Positions 44,501-56,500 of a DNA stretch of 64,000 nucleotides are shown in pieces. How positions within the stretch are numbered: position 1 is the first letter of the stretch; the number at the start of each line of letters is the position of its first letter. The notes under the pieces were generated by a model, which ran no database searches, was not told the origin of the DNA, and worked only from the letters and a program-made list of their open reading frames with translations. Both the position numbers and the translations under genes were made by a program. This DNA is from Hermatobates lingyangjiaoensis (Eukaryota > Arthropoda > Insecta > Hemiptera > Hermatobatidae): positions 5,963,001-6,027,000 of the forward strand of contig JAPFBL010001617.1 of NCBI GenBank assembly GCA_026182355.1, read 5' to 3'.

Positions 44501-47500
44501 AAGAGGAATAATATTTTTACATGTCAAAAATCACCGCCAATGAAGATAAATTTCTGTTGCTTTCCATGGTAATGTAATCTGGTATCACATTAATAAAATT
44601 CAACGCATCTCTCTCTATAGAACGCAATTATAATCTTCAATAATAATTGTAACTCAACATCCCTCTATTCACAAAACACAAGTATCGTCTGTAATAATTC
44701 ACATGGTCTCTCAACGAACAGTAATACAATCTATCTTAAAAAATAGTAAAAACAGTGTTGCCAGATAGTAGAACAGTGTTCCCAATCAAAGTCAGACTAC
44801 AGTATGATGGATTTGTTCAAAAAAATGCTCTAATCAATCTATATATTGCACTCTTGAACAAAACTTAATATCAGATGAACATTTTTTTGTGTTTATGAAT
44901 CATATTATCGTAGGTTCATATTGATGTGTGAAGAATGGACTCTTTCCTCAAGAAAGAGGACTTACGTTTGTTAAGAAATATCCGGTTTTTTCACTATTCT
45001 ATTCTAATAGTTCATATTTGTTATTTTTAAAAATTTCAAGAATCCAGCCATAAAAGTTTTAAATCATACTGAATAGCCGGCTTTGACTTTGATTTGAGTA
45101 TGTAAAACTGGCTAATTACTAATATATTTTTTTTTAGTATACATTCACAGAAACCTTGTAACAGAGTGCAGCTCGCAAGAAAAAGATAACACTCACTCAG
45201 AGTGAATTGGTATATGTATATAATTTTTCGTTAATGGAAAGAAATGAGATTTTTATTAAATATTAGGAAGCCATAAAATTCCCAGTATAATAATTCTATA
45301 AAAGACCAAAAATGTTAAACATAATTCAAAATTGAGAACATTGTTTGAAGAATAATAAATGTAATTATCCTACATCTTTGATTAAAAATTATCTTAAAAC
45401 GACATTTTTTCTTAGAAATTTATGACATTTTACAGATAAAAGGTTTTTAATATTTCCAAGTTCTAAATGGGAAAATTTGTCTTATATATTCAATGCAGAA
45501 TGAGGTCAGGTAAACTATGTAAGAGATCAACTTGCTATTGGAACAAAAGCCATGTTCTCCTGTAAGAGTTTATTTTGTAACACGAAATCTACCTTTTCGC
45601 TTTTCAAAAATGTTACTACTGCTGTAGTTATACTAATGAAATTATATGTATCAGTGGTGTGATATACAAAAATAGGCATATATATTGATAAGTGGATCAA
45701 TCAAAATCTGTGCTACCTCAAGGAATGAAAGACCAATAATTATAATAATTATATTAGTTATATAATAACTAATAATTATATATTATACACCCCAGAAGTG
45801 TGATATTATATGTACTTATAGTGTTGTTGAGTGTAGGTCACCCCAGATTTTTTAACGAAATATTGTTACAGGATGGTAAAATGATAATTTGGGATGCCTT
45901 TACTACCAATAAAGAGCATGCTGTTGGGATGCCTACAACATGGGTCATGGCTTGTGCTTATGCACCGTCTGGTAATTTCGTGGCTTGTGGGTTAGTTTTA
46001 GTATATATTACTATGATACTCAATCTCTTGTGATTGATTTATTCTATTGATCATGGATGTTAAAAATAAAATATATCTGAATTCAGAAATTAATAATAAA
46101 TGTTATAATTATTTTATATATTGTTTATAAATTATGATTTATGTAGAACTTTTATTTGTGTATCCCTTGGATATATCCCTAGAAATGTCCTTGTGGATTT
46201 AGTCTTTGTTATATTCGGAATTACAGATATAATTATCCGTCTTGTATTGTAAGTTTTTTGGAACCGGTAGCCCTACTGGTTTTGGATATCGATTTTTAGA
46301 GTTACTCTTTGAAGAGTACTTTTGTGATTGTAAATTACAATACACTGTATAGTGTACATAATTCACAAATCAACAGTAATTGACATTTTTCAAGTATTGA
46401 AACAACTAGCTATCCGGTAAATACCTCCAGTCCATGTGGGTTGAGAAAAACTCAAAGAAAAATAGTATTGTGGTGATTCTCGGCCCCGTGCAAATACTTG
46501 TAAATCTGTCAATACCAGTTGTTCAACTTACCATAAATAAGTACATGTTCCTAATATTTGTCCAAGTGTTAGCCGAAAAAGAACGAATATCGCTACTACA
46601 TATTAAGGACAAAGGAAGAAGAATTGATCGAAATAAGAACCTTGTCCACTGGGGATAAAGACAGTTTGTGCTTTGTATACACTTTGTAGACAGTTTTATG
46701 TTGTATACACTGGGGATAGTATACAGTGAACTATTGTCTAGACGGTAAATTATTCGATATGAAAGTCGACACTGAAAGCACTTTCTTCCATTTCATAAAA
46801 GGATTTCAGTAACTTACTTCCTAATGAGAAAATCATTAAAACATATCCCAGGCACAAGGTTTACATTCATGTTTCCTACAAAAACATCGGATTCACAGGA
46901 CCAAATTGATCTCTCAGTACAGCCTATTATTGGAAGGGAATGGTTCCATTCGATGAAAGCAAAAGTATTAGATGTACAGGACATCCTTTTTATCAACTTT
47001 AGATGGCATCCTTGGTGAATTTGGAAAAGTTTTAACTTTAAAAAAAAATTTATCTTAGCATAAGCAAAGAAAAAATTATTCTTTTTGAGAATTTAGTACA
47101 ATAGTTGGGACACTTGATAGACGAAAAAGGATTGCTCACAGGCTGGGGTAAAGTTTAAGTCCTCATTAAAGGTAAACTATCAAAAAGAATTCACCTAGTC
47201 CAGTCGCTTCTTAGGATGGCAAAGTGCTAGAGCTTATTTATCCTTACCGTGTCCACAATTCTACACCCTATGAACAATCTGCTCTCCAAGCATTCTATCT
47301 ATCACTGGACATCTGAGTACCGTAGCTGACTTGACTCCATGATATTAGGTTTGGCAGGATCTACTGTTCTAATTCATATTCAAGACAATCTACCTTGAGT
47401 TTTGGCCACAGATGTATCATCAGTTGAACTTGGAACAGTTTTATGCCTCAGATCTCTCAATTAAGGGGAATATCCTACAGTTTATACTTACCGTTCCTTG

Positions 47501-50500
47501 TCTAAAGCTGAAAGGATTGAAGTCAGATCGACTTCAAAAAGAAGTCATTGGGATATTTTAGGTCGTAAAGAAATTCTTCCGGTGGTATATTTACGCATGA
47601 ACATTCATATTCATCTCGGACCACAAACCATTAGTTCCGATTTGTAACCCTGATTATAAATAACCCTGATTATAAGCCTGTCATTATAAATATAGGATTA
47701 TTTCGATGTAATTCTTCTTACAGGAATTGGATACAAGATAGAAATGTATCAATGAACACAGTAATGCGCATGTCTTTACGTCGGTCCTAACTGCCCTAAC
47801 AACGGCATATTCTGAGGAGACCGGGTTTTTATACCGCACATATTTAGGCATGTGGTACTGCATGAATTAGATGTAGGTCATTTAGGTATGTCAAAAATTA
47901 AAGCTCTTGGAGAGAAGATACTGCTACTGGAAAGGTATAGACAAGACATAGACGGTATGGTCAATAAATTTAAACTCTAAGAAGCAGCCCAGTAATTATT
48001 GGTTCACAACTATGGGAGTTGCCTACCGGTCCGTTGCAGCAAGATGAATACATATTGACTTCAGCGAGCCACTCCAGGAACGTTGCTTCCTTTTTGTGAT
48101 ATGCCTACTTCAAGTGGTTAGAGATTTTCCCCTACCCCCATGACCACAGCTAAATTTGTTTATTATTAATTTGTCTACCGTTTTATAACATTTTTATGCC
48201 AGTAAAATAAGAAAAACAGATGGTTATAATTACATTTTGAGATGCATTAATTCTTTAAGTAATAAGTAATTCAATTGTAATTTACTTAATGTTATTGGAT
48301 GTAGATATGGAAGTATTAAGATGTTCCTTTATTTTGAGGGGACTGGATAACAAAGTCACAGTGTACTCTTTGAGTTTCGAAGATGATGTCTCAACTAAGA
48401 AAAAAACTGTTGGTACTCATACAAGTTATACTTCATGCTGTACTTTCCCAAATTCTGATCAACAGGTAATTTATTATGTTTATATTATTTGTATTACAAC
48501 TCCTTGGTTGTAAACGCGTATTTCCGCATCAGTTTGCATACTTTGGTTGTACTGAGACTAATGTATATTTTTTCACATTAAAATATATGATATATACTTA
48601 ACTTACATTTTTATCATGTGTAAATGAGAAACTATGTTTTATGACAATGATTTTTGGATGTAAACATTGATAAAGGGATAAACCTTAAATATACCATTTT
48701 TACTCAATAGTCGCCAACCTATTTATGACCAGAAGTAATTGGAATTTTCTGTATAATTCATTCAAAATTATTAGTATTTCATAGACAACAGGTCAACATT
48801 TGCGGGTTAAGGTATTATCATATATGTAGAAAGAATACTTGCTCAATTATCTTTTAGGTTAGGTTTTAATATGAGCAAATACAAAGTAACTTGCACATGA
48901 AATTTATGTATTCTCATCATGTGCTGATAAATATTAATAACCGTATTTCCTGTGCCATTCTAGGCCAGTTTTTTTGGCGGAAAAGGAAGTCAAACCCTTT
49001 TTTGGGCTATTAAGTAATATTTTAGGGTATCTGAAATATCTTAGTCACTCTGTTTTTATTTTTTAACTTTGGTAAGTTAGCCTGTTAATAATGTACCGGT
49101 GATTGTTTTTGTACCTACTATGACGTGTGCGTTTATTTCGAATCTGTAAAAATACTAATGTATCTCACTGCTCACTATATTTTTGTACATTTCTAGAGTC
49201 ATTGAATTTTACCATCTCAAGTATTTCGGAATCCAGTTAGAAATTCATCCATAAAAATGCAATATCTGTGTAAAAGTTGACCTGATAACTTTTTCTTTGA
49301 AAACAATGAAAGAAAATTCGATTTTTATACGAGTACATACAGTATTTTTTTAAGGAATGATCATGTTCCCTGCTACAAATATGTATATGGTGAGTGGCAG
49401 GGGCATTGATTTATGTGGAGAATATTTAAGTTTAAACTTAACCTTGTCATTTTGTTGAAGTTTTAGATTTTGAATTAAAATATTTAAGATTTTTAATCTT
49501 AATATTTAATATTTTATAATCCTTCATAGTTATATTTTGGTTGGGAATTATCTAAATTATATTACTCGCGTGTATATTATAAAGGTATGAAAAGTTTTCT
49601 GTATGCTTAAATTAATTTCCCCTAGTAGCTATTTATTGAATCATCAATTTGTAGAGAAACAGTGTGGTTCCCTGCTCTGCATAAATGATGACTCATTTTG
49701 AGATTAAGTCGAGTCAAAATCCATATTTTGAAAAAAAACATAATTACATGAATGTGTTGGAGGAAATTGATAATGAAGTATGTAGGTATTCACTTTTACT
49801 ACTGGGTGGATGATTGATATTATTCATTTAATTTGATGACTGGTTTAATTTAATTTAATTTGATGTCATTGAATTCATGATGACACTTTTATTGTAGTAA
49901 CTGTAGTAGATACTGCACATCAAAAACCTTCTAAGTTGAATTTATTTCGGTGTGTAGTTCTGATAAGAAGAAGTTGGGAAGGTTTTGCACAAGTATTTGT
50001 TTGGAATGGGAACAAATTTGTTTTATCAATATCTAAGAGAATGGGAATGTAACATTTAAATCTCTCAGTTAGAAGTTAGCCATCCCATCAAAATTATTAA
50101 TTCTTCGTGATCAACTTTTTAGTGACATTGACACTGAAAGTATTGATTATAAAACAGAAACATTTGCCTTTCTGCCTTGAAAATAACTTCTAATCACCTA
50201 TGATATATGACCGGATTGTTTATTAGTTTTGGTTATATCTCTACAAATTATGAACATTTATTTAAAATTGATCCGTGACTCGATTGTCTGATGCCCTAAA
50301 ATTGAATTGCTATTCAGAGGCTGGAAACCACTGCTTTAACAGATTCTTAACTTTATTATCTTATAATTAAGGCATTATTAAAAGCTGAAATTGAAGTTAA
50401 TCTAAATACGTAAATGTGATCGATCCATTTCAACGTACTTTATATTAATGTGCAGAAACTTTGTACTTTGTACAGAAATGTACGTTGTATTAAAATGAGT

Positions 50501-53500
50501 TAAGTTTTTGCAGCAGGGGTATGATGAAGAAATGATTTCAACGATGCATTGGGAGGGAAAATATTGAAAATAAATACCTTGACCAAATTCAAGAAACTAC
50601 TTACCGTATTTATATTTTTTAGATTCTTACTGGGAGTGGTGATTCGAGCTGTGCATTGTGGGATGTAGAATCAGGGCAGCTTCTGCAAAGCTTTCATGGT
50701 CATTCCAGTGATGTGATGTCTTTGGATTTAGCTCCTTCTGAAGCTGGGAATACGTTTGTTTCTGGTGTGAGTAGTCAAAACATTATGCAGTAGTAATTAA
50801 ACTTTTGTTATTCTTCTTTGAAATTTTTTAACTTAAAATCTTCCTTCTAATTGGTGTTATGGAAATTTTGATTTTGAAATTATTAGATCGAAATGGTTAA
50901 CTATCTGGTTGGTATTAAAGTAGATGATAATTTATAATTTATTTTAGAGTTGTGATAAAAAAGTTTTTGTATGGGATATGCGAACGGGGAATTGTGTGCA
51001 GTCATTTGAAGGGCATTTATCTGACATTAACAGTGTAAAATTCCATCCTAGCGGAGATGCTGTAGCTACAGGATCTGATGATTCAACGGTTGGTATATAT
51101 TCAATTCTTTATAAATTATCAGTTGTTAACTTTTTTTGATCGATGTGGTTAATTTTAGTGTCGACTGTTTGATCTTAGAGCAGATAAGGAAGTGGCTCTG
51201 TATACAAAAGAGAGTATTATATTTGGTGCAAATTGTGTGGATTTTTCAATAAGTGGTTTGTATATTGTGTTTACTATTTAGGTATAAGAAGTGATTATTT
51301 GTTTCATGCTATTTGTTAGTGACACATAGGTTTCATTATCTTAATTATTGGTTTACTTATCTTAAAAATTAATGTTTAATTTGTCAAATATAATTTAATT
51401 GGCAGGGAACTAATGTTTGTTTAATTTTACACCAGTATGAATTATAATAAATTGAATCAAACATTGCTTGATCTTTTTATCAATTTAGTTCTTTGTGATG
51501 CAGTTTTTTTAACGTTTATGTTTAATTTTATATTTAGTAGTTTTGGCTGATTTGTTCATTTATTATAAGGCAAGTATGAAGGTGTAAGTCTGTACAAACA
51601 AATAATTTTTTGTAAATACACATAAAAAACGAAAATTAACCGTATCTAAGGCAGCTTTCGAATCAAAGAAATTTTCCTGAAACCCTAATACGGAATAGTT
51701 TACGAACATTGACATGTTTCTGTCATTTTATTTTTTCTTCCCTATATATCGCCATTCCGAAACCTCTCGGCTATTCCTTTACGCCAGTAAAGAACCTCCA
51801 CCTCGATTGTCTTGTCATAGTAATGCCATAGACCAAGAACTCTGCAAGTTGGAGATGTCCTTCGCAGTGTTGGTGGCTTCGGAGCAGAGTGGTCAAATTA
51901 GTGATTCAGCAACTCTGATGTGATGTGCGTGGCTAATCGTGCTCCGTGGCTATTCTGAAGGTGCCAACTATCACCCCTTCGGAGGTCTTTTGGTATGGTG
52001 TCGTAAAGCTGCCTGCTTTCCAGCTTCAAATACTGGGTTGTGAAACATATTTTCATGATCAAACCACAATAAGAAATGGGAAAACAAGACTAAGATCTTT
52101 TAACTATAACAAGCGGTCTTCGTCAGAGTCAAAAACACAAATGAAATACTGGATGCGGAAAACATCTGGTGAGGGGTTGAGAAGAGTGGGAGGGAAGAGT
52201 GGTATTTTAAAAGGGTGAAAGGGCAAGTTTAAAAAAAATATAGTATTTATAAATACCGTGACTTCATTTTAAACTAATTGACAATTGCCTTAGGTATTTG
52301 CTGTATATTAGAAGGTTGTATCGTAATCAGGTATCTCTTTGTGCCAATATTCTTGCTTCAATTTGTAGTATAGATCTGGATTGGGCATATAAGTTACATA
52401 AGTTATGCAGTTCACATCATTAAGGACACTTTGGAATGTTATAGGCTATTGATTGTGTCCTATTCGATTTAGACTTTTTCTTCACTTTGATGTTATTCAA
52501 GACAGAAAATATTTTTTCGCCTACGACTGATGATATAAGATTAGAGGTGCTGCAACATAAAGTTTGACATAATAATGTAACTTACTTCATTTCCACCTTT
52601 TCAGAGAAAGTTTATATTCTTCTGGTTTGGTGGCTTCTGTAATGGCAATATCTTGTTTAATATTAAGTTTGTTTAAGAAGGTTTATTTGACAATTTGTGA
52701 GCATAGTTTATTTTTTTTAAGTAGAGTTGAACACAAATAAATATCATCAATGCCTTTATCTTTAGTATGGCTCATAACGATGGATAAAATCACTGGTTAA
52801 TTAACGCACTTGTAAAGAGGTACTAAACATTGGATTTTACAGTTTTTAGTATTATCACGGCTTTTATCATAACGCCTTTACACTAAATATATTATAATAA
52901 AACTGTCCATATTTGTTAACTTCCAAGTAACTTCAAACTACGGCGTGACGCTCTTACTGTTCCTTGTACAGGCTTAATGTGAACATATTATATCTGAATT
53001 TTAGACTGGAGTTTGGGATAAATAAATTATGTTTTGTAATAATATTATTTCATAACGATTCACTAACGTTTTTCATTCATTATTTCACTAACGATTCACT
53101 AGGTGTAGACTGAATTTCGCCATAGAAGAAGTAAGAAAATAAAAGAAATATTCCTACATGCAAAAAGTAGCAAATTATCTGAAGTTATCTGAATAATTAA
53201 TTCATGAAGCAATTACTATTAAGTAGCAAAGTAGCAATGATTTAATAAGTTGTAGTTATAGTTCTGCGATGATATTATAATAGTGTATACATTGAAATTT
53301 AAACGTAGAAAAAGAAGACATACACATAATATTCAGAGTTTCATTTTATATTTTTTCTTCTGGTTTTGACTAATAATTTTGATTTGATTTCTTTTTCATG
53401 TTAGGTTCTAAAAAGAAGGCCACCTAGCTTATCTCGTGTAATTTAGTTGAATCTGTAAAGGGGTAATGTTACACATTAAACGGAACCCTTTTTTGCATTA

Positions 53501-56500
53501 TTTTTATGATTATGAAATAATCACATTCATATGCAATTAATACTTAACACTTAGTTAATTTTCGAGGTATTAAATTCAGCATTTGAATTATGAAATAAAC
53601 ACCAAAGTTCTTTCGGTTTTAGAAGTAGCTTAAATATAAATTTATCCAGAGGAGTAAATTATTTGTGATAATATAGTCTATTGGTTTGAAGTTTAAAATA
53701 TTGTTTCTTTAACCCATGATTTGTTGGTTCAGATGTTCTTTGCTTTCCAAATACTATAGGAATGTGATGTTGCATTAAAAGCAAATGATGTACTTTATTA
53801 ATTTAAGTGAAGAACTATGCATGTTTCTGTTGCATTTCTTTTTACTTTCAGTGTCAATTGTCTGAAGTAGAATTTTGTTTGTATACTTATTGGTCAGAAA
53901 GCTGTTTTTATTATGCTTTTTTTCATCTAATATTTTTATAAAAAAATATTATAAAGACAATTGTATTCATGTTCATTATTATTAAATAGAATTCATGGTA
54001 CTATTTTATTAACTAAACCATTTTTGGGTTTTAATTATCTTGGAGATTTATTTCAATTTTTCGTATTTTGCTTTTATTGATTATTAAATTTGTTTTAAGT
54101 AACCTGATCGTATTATTTTGAAGGAAGATTGCTGTTTGCTGGCTATAATGATTACACTATAAACGTATGGGATACATTAAAATGTGTTAGGGTAAATTTG
54201 TTATACGGACACGAAAATAGGGTATCATCTCTTCAGGTCTCACCAGATGGTACTGCCTTGTCAACTGGAAGTTGGGATTCAACATTACGAGTAAGATTAT
54301 ATTTACTATTTCTATGCATTCGTCAGATATTGACAGATTTAAAAAACAGACATTGGAGCAGTCAATCAGTGAGTCACATTGTTTACTAGCACAGGAAGTG
54401 GCCAAACTTTTATACATTTGCTGATTTTTCGGTAGTAGTAGTCTTCAAGTGACTACGGTTTTTTAGAATGTACGAATTTACAAAGTGGTGTTTTTAACAG
54501 GAATCTACTTACGTAAGAATCTACTTCATAAGTTTTTAGAATCCATTTACTTTGAAAGTACTTGGAATTGCGTAGCTTCTGCTAGTTTTTTTAACTTTGA
54601 CTCATAGAAACACATAGACTTTGCGGGCCGCCTTCGGTTTGGTTGATGTCTAGTACATCCTTGTGTCGCGAGAATTTAGTATGGTAATTTTGTTTTAGTT
54701 AAGTAGAAACATATAGCTATCAGTTTGAATTAAATCTTACATCAGTCAGTTTAATGGTGCTCAATTCCAATTTGAACTCATTCCTAAGATAAACTTTTTT
54801 CTTTGATAAAATAAATGTTTACTATGAGCTATAGGAGGCCAAGTACTGAGTCTAAAATAACTTTAAACATAATTGGGAACCGCAAACCAATAACTCTTGC
54901 TGTACAACTAAATTAGTATATGTTGAAACAAATTTGGTTTTATGAACTGCTAGTGTATTTTTCTGTACGCAAATAAATGATCCATTTGTGTAAACTGACT
55001 TAAATATTTCATTTGAGAAAGTGATCTTTGGAATATTATACATACCTAGACTACCCATAACCCGTTGGGGTCATCCAACACCTTCCTTTTTAATGTAATC
55101 ATGTTCAAATAAATGCAGATGAACTCTAAATTTATATATTTCTAGTAAAGAGGATTTTGAAATTTTTTTAAAGACAATGCTCTTCTATTTACAACATTTT
55201 TGTGCACTTTGAATTTTTCAAAAAAAAACTTTAACGTTTTCTTTTTTTTTGACCCTCCTGAGAGCAACATGGAATTGGCCATGTTGAAATACTGGTTTAT
55301 CTAAATGAACTAAACTTTTCTCTAGAGTATCTCCTTAACACTTATGAATAGTCATGGCAAATACTAACTGAATTGGAAATAGATTCTTTGAAAAAGGAAT
55401 GTTGTCTACTTCAAATAAAACAATTTTCAATCTTGGAATTAAAACTATTTCCCCTTGAAACCGTGATGCCATAATTTTACAAACAATGACATTATCATAA
55501 TGCTCCTCAGTTATTAGGCTTGTTCCATTACATAAGCGCGATGTATCAATATTTTTCATACATATACATGTATGTAAAATGACCTTTTTTTAGTTCTAGC
55601 TTATGTTGAGGCAATCCGGACAACTCTAGTGAGTCAAGCAATTCTTAAGAGTAATGTGTGGCTTCTGTTCCTACAAAAGCCGGGTTATATGACAGATATT
55701 GTTCATTTTCTCCTGAAAATTTTTCAGTGACCCTATGATTAATTTCACTGAGTGTCTCGTTAAATGGAACTATTATAGAATTTTCTGTGAACAGTATTTG
55801 TGGGTTGGCAATGAAGAGTAAATGCATTCAATACACTGGTCAACATTATGTGCATGTATAATCATGTCTTCGGGCAGTGTAATTCATTATTTTCATTCTT
55901 TTCAACTCTGTCTTTACTTTCCTCTTAAAATAATTGACTTGGCAAATAATTGTGTCCTACTGTCATACGTGCTAAATTAGTTTTTTTATTAAAGAGGAAA
56001 ATAAATATTGTTTACTAATATTAGCAATATTAGTTTTGATTTTCTCTAAAACCTACACATTTTATTTGTAGGTTAGAACTATAGCAGGTTGTTCAAACAA
56101 GTGCAATCAATTGGTTTTGGCTAGCATTTAGGCATGCTAGTGTATACCTTCAGACTGGCATACAACGACATATAACACAGAACACCTGTAATATTACTTA
56201 ATTTTTCGGTTACATAACACTTCAAATTGTGATATCTGCGTGTGCCTTAGTTATAAGGTGACTTAAATGGTAGGGCGATTCGATTTCTAACATGATTAGA
56301 AATGATGATTTATCAACCAAAAATTTGGTTTATGTTCTCGAAAACTTGTCTCGACTACAGAATCGTGGACTCGAGTCACATAACTCTTAGTTGTTTGTAT
56401 TGTCATATGTTTTAAATAATTTACTCGAGATTGAGTTAACCACCGAATGTCTGTTTGAAAAAAAATAATAAGAAGAGGATGTTGTGGTTGACTTATAGTA

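Noticed and set aside
45800..46033. 77-codon frame spanning GNB5 exon C
   Set aside because: It is the exon read through both splice sites, with the repeat end supplying the start codon.
46434..47018. Frames of 74 and 64 codons just upstream of the gypsy RT fragment
   Set aside because: They could be protease/RT remnants by position, but I see no diagnostic motif, so they were not included in the gypsy call.
54187..54417. Minus-strand 76-codon frame over GNB5 exon H
   Set aside because: Antisense shadow of the coding exon.
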